Positions 56,576 to 64,000 of a stretch of DNA of 64,000 bases are shown in pieces; position 1 is the stretch's first letter, and each line of letters starts with the position of its first letter. Source of the DNA: Cylicocyclus nassatus (taxonomy: Eukaryota > Nematoda > Chromadorea > Rhabditida > Strongylidae); the NCBI GenBank assembly GCA_958299035.1, contig CATQJL010000316.1:13548347-13612346 (forward strand), in the 5' to 3' direction. A program made the position numbers and the translations under genes. Below the pieces are notes generated by a model. That model made no database searches. It was not told the origin of the DNA and was given only the letters and a program-made list of their open reading frames with translations.

Positions 56576-58850
56576 CTTGCCTGTACTCACCGAGATCCTC
56601 CTCCAAAGCTGTTCTGCAACTGGCGTTGGCTATCAGTCGATCTTTTCCATCGAATTGATAGGAGTTGGTAATAGACTAATGGGACGAAAATCAGAAGCTT
56701 TGTCAGCAGTAAAGGTTTTAGGTATAGGGGTAATTATAGCCTCCTTCCATATACCGGGGACCTCACAAAAATACATTGAGAGATTAAAAATATTACAAGC
56801 AGGTCTGGCAAAGCTATCGGCGCATTTTTTGTAAACAGCTGGTGGAATACAATTGAAGGGCTCCGTGCACGAAGACTTGAGTAAACTAAGAATAGTTTTC
56901 TTTTCATAGAAGTAGACCATACTAAAATCTTGAACAGAACTTGCAATGTATTGGGGAGAATTTGCATTTATCTTGCGAGGAAAACACTGTGGCAAAGTGA
57001 TCGCCTAATGCTTCGGCTTTTTCAGCGTCATTAGTGCATTTGACATTATTTAGGCTGAGTAAAACAGAAGAGCTTGCTTTTGTTTGGATTATCACGTAAG
57101 TATCGGAACAGTCCTCTGAAAGAGGATTTTAAGGAAAGCCGACGCTTGTAATCGCTATAAACTTTTTCAAATGAAAATCCAATCGGCACAAACTTTTTTG
57201 TAGAGGGGATCTGCAAGTGGGTTTGCTAAACTGTCAAAAAAATTGTGTTTTTGTTCAATAAGTGTGAAAATTTGTTTAAGGTAACAAAAAAGAGTTTTCA
57301 AAAAACTTTAGAAGTCCGAACTGACTAAAGCCTAAGTAAACTTTTTTGCAGAACATTTGATAAATTTCTTTTGTAGAGGTTTGATTCACATGTCATCCAG
57401 TCAAAAAAAGGAATTTAGTCCGGAATAATCGAATTTTATAAAATTAGGAATAGGAAGTAAAAATGAACAGAACAACTCATTGTAACATAAAACCTAATGA
57501 TGTTGTGAACAGCAGAAGCAATAGGTGGAAAGACTTCTACATTGCTATGTTGTTTGTTTTAGAAAGTATCATGTCAAGAATATTTTTAATATGGGTTAGT
57601 TGCCGAACATCTAGCAGCAACCGCATTTAAGGAAAAAGTCCATCAGATGTTTGGAATTTTTGTCAAGTGCACGTGATGTATTCCAATCTATATGTAGATT
57701 TAAGTCACCAAGAATAAGGGAGAGTCCAGACTATGAAGAGGTCAGTTCAACCAGCTTATCGATAAGTAACTTATCATCATATAAAGTAGACTGAGGAGGA
57801 CGATAAAAATTGACGAGTCTGATCTTAAGTCTGTAAAGGAAAAAGATTAATAAAGAGGGTCTATCATAAATGTGGAACAATTTTTTCGCAAAACATTCTT
57901 AATGGAGATTTTCTTTTGACAAAGCAAAATTCACCACCACCTACTCTGTTATTCTGTCTGTATGGAATATGGAAGATTAGCTAAAATCTCAGCATCACTG
58001 ATTCTGAAATTTAATCAAGTCTCAGTGACAAAAACCAGATCAGGTTGTCTGCACAAAAATTTGTGTAGATAATCTATCTTGTTGGCTATACTACGTGCAT
58101 TGAAAAGGAAACATTCTAATCCAAAAGTATTCTCCGTCGAAGCATGCGAAATTTTTGGTTTTCTTGGCGACTATGTGGAAGCTCAGAGACATGCATAAGC
58201 TGTTTTTTATAGACAACCCATTCATGCTCCGGTTTCACTTGTTTACGTCCTCGCTTGTTGCGAAGCTCATACTCAGCCTTTTTTCATCTTGGATCATGCT
58301 TCTACGCAAATCTATATTGATGAAGCACGACCCACGCAAAAAATGAGCTTTAGATACAGCTAGTCTCTAATAGTATACAGAAGGGAAAATACCTTTTATC
58401 AAACAAGGGCGATTATTCGTAGGCCTGCCAATCCAATAAACTTCGCATGGGCTACAGTCAAGGTCAAGTGCATCTGCATCAGTGCAAGTATTTCGTCCAT
58501 CATTTTTCTCAGGTCACTCACACGCTCACTGGACGGAATCCTTGTTGTGCTTCCGCGATACCGCTGACCACTACAGTCCTGGTGCGCTTTTCACTTAGTA
58601 CTGCCTCGCCTCAATCTCATGTTGCAGTTTCTTAGAGAGGATGGACAGCATTTTATTAAATAATGGATCTGTATTGCTCTTTTTAATAATTGTATGAGAT
58701 TAAGCGCAGTCATTTGAGCGTAGTCAGGTTCAACGATATGACCAGAGTTGTCTACAGAACATACAGATTCCAAATTCTAGTAAAGATTTGAGAGCCGGAA
58801 GTTTTTTGTCGACGCGTTTCGACTTGGCAGGTAGTTGGATATGTTTAACC
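56576..58850 (-). mobile_element. CR1-type LINE fragment nested in the RTE element
   Basis: Minus-strand frames give a CR1-like order. The endonuclease start reads NARSIANKIDYLHKFL (58101 downward) and PDLVFVTET. Then come LVNFYRPPQS (about 57810) and LSLILGDLNLHIDW (about 57725). The RT start at 56995-56633 contains WKEAIITPIPK and ASDFRPISLLPT. The frames are broken by stops, and the RT is cut off after the first motif. The insertion separates endonuclease from RT of the surrounding RTE copy. Exact ends could not be fixed. Confidence 0.7.
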
Positions 58851-59838
58851 AATTCGTCAATGTGGAATGATTATCGATAAAGTTAGGAGAAAAATTACCG
58901 ATTCAACGAAGTTGGATGATGACTGAATAGGGAAAGCACAAATTTGTGCTTTTGCGATAAAGAATGGAGGAATCACAAAAAACGAAAGTGTACAGAACGA
59001 TAGAATTTGGGAAATTGATATGGTTTTTGAGAATAAGTGATGAAGACAGAGAGCATACAAGATCTGCCGTTCAAGAGGGGCGAACAAAATTGAATTTCCT
59101 TGCTTCCCGATCCTATGTTCTTCTTCTAGCGGCCTCCCGATCTTCGCGTTGGAGTCGCCCACAACATAGAAGGACTTTTCTTTGCAAACGACCTCATTCA
59201 CATTTTCGTGAGAAGCATCTAGTTCTGATTTGTTAGCTGCTGATGTTGGGGAGCAGCAGTCGATAATGCTGATGGTCTTGTGACGTGGAGGGCGTAGTGT
59301 AGGATGGCTAGTTGGGGTGCTAATCTTGTGCGAATTGACAAGATGGACGATAGATGGGTTGACAACAGAGCCAACGCCTCCCACGTTTCATGTTGGAACC
59401 TTTTTTTACCACGAATTATGAGGGTCCCATCACTCATCTGTCGCACGTGCTTCTTTTTGGACTTCATTTCCTGCAGAGCGATAACGTTATACTTGATGTG
59501 CTCTGCAGCGTCGAGAAGAGCGTGGATATCGGCGTTTGTGGAGACTGTGCTGGTGTTGTAGGTGCAGAGCATGAGGCAATCTCCATGGCCTGTCGTCACT
59601 GCAGACGTGTCATTTTCGTCCCATCCAAAGGCGCCCTGAGGATTCTGACATTATTCTTGCTACACCCGGCGCCGTAGGCGAATCCGATGTGCAGGGCTTA
59701 TTTCTTTTCTTTTTGCTGATCGAGTAATGAAATTTTTCCCTACAAAGCAGACTTATTAGGCCTACTCTTGATTTCCACGGGAGATAGCTGACCCGGGCTT
59801 GGAGCGGAGAGCAGAACCGCCTAGCGCCTACAAACCAC

Positions 59839-60421
59839 TCAGACAATCGCCGGGGACAGGCGGTCCGCAAACTCGCGCTTTTCTGCAAGCTGTTAGCAGA
59901 ATTTTGGGGCGTGGCCAAACCTTCAGCGGGCGGCACTTCCTTTACGGTCGCGTATTCTGCCAGCGGGCAACGGCACAGAATTTTCTGCAGGCGCTCGTCA
60001 GATAATCTCTTTCAGCGAGCGCTGGTCAAATTTTCAGCTGGAGCTCGGAGGGTTTTTAAGCAGTTTCAGGCGTACGCCGAGCAAAGATGAGACTCTACAT
60101 GGTAGAGGTGTCATCGATGGTTTAATTACTCAAGTTGGGTACTTTCTCCCAGCGGAAAGTACCTGGGGCGCGCGGTCCTCCACAAAGGACCGTGTGGCTC
60201 CCGAAAATTTTGCATGTTTTCGCGGAAAGTCCGCGAGAATGCGGCCACAGCGCCGCAACTAATCTGTAAGGAAACCGCGGTTGTTCTCCAAGCATTCGTC
60301 CAAAATTTCGCTAAAATCCTCTCAAATGTCTGCAAGCGGACCGCAAGAAATCAGCAAACTATTTTTCCGGTGCCCGCCTGCCCAAAAATTGCATGGCGCC
60401 TGCCCCCGGCGATTATCTGAG
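59839..60421. mobile_element. Foldback element with CTCAGAcAATCGCCGGGG ends
   Basis: The left end CTCAGACAATCGCCGGGGAC and the right end (complement of CTCAGATAATCGCCGGGGGC) bound 583 bp. Inner similarity between halves is weak. CAGATAATC recurs at about 60000. The SL1-like sequence lies in the right half. No coding sequence is recognised. Confidence 0.5.
60119..60240 (+). ncRNA. SL1-like spliced-leader RNA sequence (gene or pseudogene)
   Basis: GGTTTAATTACTCAAGTT matches the first 18 bases of nematode SL1 with one difference (18 of 22 overall, first 11 exact). Downstream come a 9-bp perfect stem (GGTACTTTC, 60138-60146, with GAAAGTACC, 60155-60163), a 7-bp perfect stem (CGGTCCT/AGGACCG, 60173-60192), a GAAAATTTTG word that fits an Sm site (60203-60212), and a closing stem TCGCGGA/TCCGCGA (60220-60236). 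Leader, stems, Sm site and terminal stem is the SL RNA order, at about 120 nt. Against it: the leader is not exact, the donor would be GTAC rather than GTAAAC, and it sits in a foldback rather than a 5S cluster. Confidence 0.45.
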
Positions 60422-61683
60422 CAGACGGCGGTGAGTCTGGCTTGGCTGGCTTTCATTTAGACGCAGCAGCATCTTCTTGTCATTCTTCTTGTCCATTTTT
60501 GCTTTGCTGTTGAATTCCAGAAAAAAAAGATGCCAAGCAGACAGTTTGCTGAATTTTTGCGTTGCTGCATTGTTGTGTGTAATCTGAAGCAAATGTTTCA
60601 TGGTTATTCGTTTTGGAACTGTGCTGCATTGCAAAATCTCAATTATGCATGATTCAATAAATTTCAAAATTTTGCATTGTTGAATTGTTCAAAGCCAGTT
60701 AATAACCCTCTATTGCATTTATGATAAGGACTAGAATTAAAACAATTCGCGAAATACTTTCTAATTTTCTGAAGTCTAGAAACGACGTTTAACTGCAAGT
60801 AAACTCTGAAATAGGCTAGTATTCGGTATGAGCATGCTTTATTCAGCTATCTGTAAATACTCGCAAATATTTTGCGGTATTGCTCAATACTCCTAATAAT
60901 GTTGAATTATGTTAGTCTTTTACATAACAATAAAAAAGCTTAGCTTTATTCAATACCACTTCTGATGCTTCCAAATTGAGTTGCTCGTCGTCAATGATTC
61001 GCAAATAGAAGATGGTATTCAACGAGTCTTTATCCAGTCATTAATCGTAACTGTGCTTGACCATTAATATGATGTATGCTATCACAGCGGGTATAAAGGA
61101 AAGAATTAACTCCTTGATATTCCATTTAATTTTGAGTGATCATCTAACTTGTCAGCAAATGGAAACTTAGTGAATAGAAACGTACTGACAAAAGAGGGGT
61201 ATAGCATTTTTAGCGACAAACATACCACTAGGTGTGCTCGCCAATTTTCGCGTCACATCGTCATATTTTGCTTTAGAGTAAAAATTCTAAAATAAAGCAC
61301 CACCTTAAGTTAGCCCGAGTGCATCTTCTCATAGGAGGTATAATAACGGTCAAATTCTACAGTGCTTTCCTGATTTCGGCTCGGGTTACTCAAAATGCTT
61401 ATTCATTGCATATCGAGTAACCTAATGTAAGCGAAACTAGAAATTCCTCAGGATTCTACAGGCTTCCTCGTCCAAACGGGTACATCTGGGTACCAGAAGG
61501 CACGTCTTGACGAGAGGAGAGCCCGGACAACATGTGAAGAAGTGCGGAACCACTTCAAGTTCCCATTTGCGTTCCTATCCCATTTGCGTGTATAATGGAA
61601 AAATTCACATATTAGTGACGGTGGCTGATTTCATAATGCAAAAATTATACGCGGGAAAAGCACATAAGTTTTGAACAGTCTTA
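60422..61683. other. No gene seen
   Basis: AT-rich spacer of about 1.26 kb. Short frames only, with no repeat ends or RNA motifs recognised. Confidence 0.4.
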
Positions 61684-62121
61684 GGCCCCCGGCAGACTTC
61701 ACGCGATTTGATCGTCGCGACTGGATCGCGACGTGACAACTTAGGCCCCGGTCAGACTTCACGCGACTTAATCGTCGCGATCTAATCGCCAAGATTTTCA
61801 CTCATTTTCATTTCACATTCAAAAATTTCGGGCTGGAAAAGTATCACAACCGAATACAAGTTGATCGGCATGGAATGATGTTGTAACAGTTGTCTCGTCG
61901 CGACTCAGTCGCGACGATCAAATCGCGCGAAGTCTGCCCGGGGCCTTACAGCATCATTCCATGCCGATCAACTTGCATTCGGTTGTGATACTTTTCCAAC
62001 CCGAAATTTTTGAATGTGAAATGAAAATGAATGGAAATCTTGGCGGTTAGATCGCGACGATTAAGTCGCGATCTAATCGCCAAGATTTCCATTCATTTTC
62101 ATTTCAAGTCTGACCGGGGCC
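61684..62121. mobile_element. Two interleaved TTA-flanked foldbacks, GGCCCCGGTCAGACTTC family
   Basis: Unit X runs 61684-61945 (GGCCCCCGGCAGACTTC to its complement) and unit Y 61744-62121 (GGCCCCGGTCAGACTTC to its complement); both have TTA outside each end. The order is X-left, Y-left, X-right, Y-right, so neither is simply nested in the other. Y arms share about 100 bp (ATTCAAAAATTTCGGG, AAGTATCACAACCGAAT, GATCGGCATGGAATGATG). X arms share the GATTTGATCGTCGCGACT block. Confidence 0.7.
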
Positions 62122-62669
62122 TTAGAAGATAGCGAAGGCGGATTTTTAGTCAGCTTTTCAAGACGCATTTAGAGATAAATGTCTACGAAGAATAGCCACA
62201 TTTACCACGTATCCTTCATCTGTACGACGAATAAAATGTGTTTGAATCTTTGAGCTATTAGAAAAAGGTTCACACATGTCTATATTTGATTATGTTTCAT
62301 TTCACCTTGTAGTTGGTAAAAAATGGCAGACTGACCTAACATCAGATACTTGAAATAAGAAAATTTTACACGTTAATCGAACATAGCTCAAGCTCAATAC
62401 CTCATCAAAAACCAACTTGCGTTCAACCACATAAGATTTCGGTCAGGTCGAGCACAATCTTGCCTTAGGAAAATAAAAAACCTTTCATTTTTAGAAAGTT
62501 TTTCAATAATTGATCTCTCCATTTTACTATACAAATAATCCTAAACAGTCGTACCAACCATTTATGTGAATTGTTGAAGAGATAATGCTCTCCGTTGGCA
62601 TTATGGACCTTGTTATTAAAAGCTCAGTACAAATTAATTCCTCGTATTCTTAGACTTCCCAACCCCCTA
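62122..62669. other. No gene seen
   Basis: AT-rich spacer between foldback elements, with nothing recognisable. Confidence 0.4.
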
Positions 62670-62805
62670 GGCCCGCATGCACTAACATCCCTGCGGCAAG
62701 GGGAGCGGCGTCCCCGTTGTGAAGTGGTCGAGCGCAAACGCCTGTGCGCTTTTCTATCATTGGGGCACCGCTTTCTCGCCGCAGGGACGTTAGTGCATAC
62801 GGGCC
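62670..62805. mobile_element. Short foldback, GGCCCGCATGCACTAAC ends
   Basis: 136 bp with GGCCCGCATGCACTAACATC at the left and the near complement ending TAGTGCATACGGGCC, flanked by CTA and TTA. The inner CCCTGCGGC word is mirrored. Same termini as 1632-2343 and 62843-62980. Confidence 0.7.
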
Positions 62806-62842
62806 TTAGTGTGCTTAGAAAACAGTTATCTCCACTCTCTTA

Positions 62843-62980
62843 GGCCCGCATGCACTAACATCTCTGCGGCGAGGGGAGCGAAGCAGTGGTATCAACGCAG
62901 AGTACTCGGCGTCCGCACGCGGACTCTTCATAACGGAGGACGCCGCTCCACTCGCCGCAGGGATTTAGTACATTCGGGCT
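62843..62980. mobile_element. Short foldback of the same family, interrupted by an adapter
   Basis: Begins GGCCCGCATGCACTAACATC after TTA and ends with the diverged complement TTTAGTACATTCGGGCT. The CTGCGGCGAGGGGAGCG of the left arm should continue into GGCGTCC to pair with the right arm. Instead a 25-base primer sequence lies between them. Confidence 0.6.
62881..62905. other. SMART-type cDNA primer sequence (library contamination)
   Basis: The 25 bases starting AAGCAGTGGTATCAACGCAG and ending AGTAC are identical to the widely used SMART template-switch amplification primer, as I know it. A natural 25-base match is not credible. It marks a chimeric join or an untrimmed adapter in the assembly. 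Confidence 0.9.
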
Positions 62981-64000
62981 TTGGTGGGCTAAAACAGGAT
63001 GCTTGTGAAGAAACTCTGGAATTATAGGACTGTTGTTGGGAATTTGCATTCTAGGCAATGAGTTGTTGCGAAACAATACGACTAAGTGCTGAGTTATTGG
63101 TGAGTTGAAATCGAATCGCTAGTACTTCCTTTAACTTAAGCGCGTTACAGCCCAACTTCTGATTCTTCCTCTAACATCCAAACTCGGTCATTGCACTAGT
63201 TCACTTTAAAATAGAACCAGCAAGGGGAGCAACGAGCGGAATATTTTTGAAAAGCAAAGGTGTTAGAATTCTCTTGGAAGCGATGCTAGCGCTAATCATG
63301 ACCTAAAAGATGCTAGAAACTTCTGCGTGCCCTCTCTCGCTAACTATCCTCAGCAGCACTTCTGTTTCGGTAACATTCGCGCGTTTCTTTTATGAACTTT
63401 AGTTTAAGGCTCATCAAAATCAAACTCTTGACATAGAAAATGATCAAAAATTTTCACTGTTATTTATAGTGTGATATCGAAGCAGTTCGATTTATGAAAA
63501 TGGACTTTTATAGGTTAGACTTTTCTAATTATCTATCACTTCGCTTCCAAAACTGCACGCTTTTCCTTTTCAGGAATGGGTCACAAAACTCTTTTAATTT
63601 GAACTTTGCAAAAATTATGTCGATTTTGTAAAGTCTCGCTTTGACTAATTGTAACCAGGGTTCAATAGAGATTAGCTGGGGGCAGGCTGGATTTTTTTTG
63701 GAACAAAAAGCAAATGAGATGTCTTGAGAGGTGCTTTGCAGCTATGAGCAACATTCAGACAAACATGAGTTCCAGAAACAAATTTTTACACGATTGACAT
63801 GCTCCTGTTTTGCAAACGCCTGATTTGAACGCTAGGCTAAAAATTCTGTTTATCCAACCAAAACGCATTGCTTTAACCTAAATTTGGACTGTGTGCATAG
63901 AATATTGTTTGCAGAAACATTACGTAAAATGTGGCAAATTATGGGATGCAATACCTTGAACTAGCGCGTTTTCAGACAACCCTCATACGAGATTGTATGA
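62981..64000. other. No gene seen
   Basis: The last kilobase has no recognised element, exon or RNA gene. Confidence 0.4.

Larger units (their letters stand above)
52985..59700 (-). mobile_element. RTE-type LINE, decayed and split by two insertions
   Basis: The coding order on the minus strand is that of an RTE element. The apurinic-type endonuclease start reads LCTYNTSTVSTNADIHALL and VIALQEMKSKKK (about 59570-59430), then YVVGDSNAKIG (about 59178). The RT domain follows at 56575-55610: TAPGPDHLSVKLLRAGG, the TSYLQKKKIP segment, YKLFTKIIL and FADDIVLFSS (about 55683-55654). The C-terminal part at 53740-53098 reads LRINRKKTQFMSKALC and QWADVFVERMDQLENQ. The probable 3' end at 52985-53010 shows TAAGTA repeats. 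Frameshifts and stops are frequent. A CR1-type LINE (56576-58850) separates endonuclease from RT, and a foldback (53747-55605) splits the RT after FADD. The element is dead. Confidence 0.75.

Overview
This window looks like a repeat-dense intergenic stretch of a parasitic nematode chromosome, most likely a strongylid or hookworm-like species. The reasons are an M12A (astacin/NAS) metalloprotease gene with 48-69 bp introns, RTE- and CR1-type LINE remnants of the kind common in these worms, Helitron-like elements, many palindromic TA- and TTA-flanked elements, and a sequence resembling the nematode SL1 spliced leader. The species assignment is inference. I see no bacterial genes, no rRNA and no CRISPR array.

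Only one gene is well supported. It is an astacin-family zinc protease on the minus strand (10580-13129; four exons, 5' end missing). The exons splice in frame to 789 residues: the end of a propeptide, a catalytic domain with an intact zinc motif and Met-turn, and a very unusual 577-residue Arg/Asn-rich tail built from about eight repeats of 60-64 residues. A poly(A) signal lies about 90 bp after the stop. A Helitron-like element sits directly behind the acceptor of the first visible exon.

The rest is layered transposable-element sequence. Positions 1-9260 hold two pieces of a plus-strand LINE, four Helitron-like elements (one pair fused head to tail), a TA-flanked palindrome and TTA-type foldbacks inserted into older elements. 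Positions 14200-24300 are almost wall-to-wall palindromic elements, including one with tRNA-like sequence in both arms. Positions 26215-31279 form a single 5 kb palindrome split by several nested insertions. A ~170 bp tandem repeat lies at 32070-33600, and a dispersed repeat at 36070-36985 has a second, Helitron-split copy at 5660-8640. Six TA-flanked palindromes are lined up at 44661-50636.

Positions 52985-59700 are a decayed minus-strand RTE LINE, split by a CR1-type LINE and by a 1.9 kb foldback. Beyond it lie a foldback containing the SL1-like sequence (60119-60240), two interleaved palindromes (61684-62121) and two short foldbacks (62670-62980). One of these carries an exact copy of a commercial cDNA-synthesis primer, so at least that point of the assembly is artificial.

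Two observations stand out. One is the astacin with the long basic repeat tail. The other is a hairpin module (TAGAGC, short loop, GCTCTA) that recurs as inverted pairs in many palindromic elements whose ends differ. I recognised no intact transposase, Rep/helicase or reverse transcriptase, so the elements here are non-autonomous or dead.
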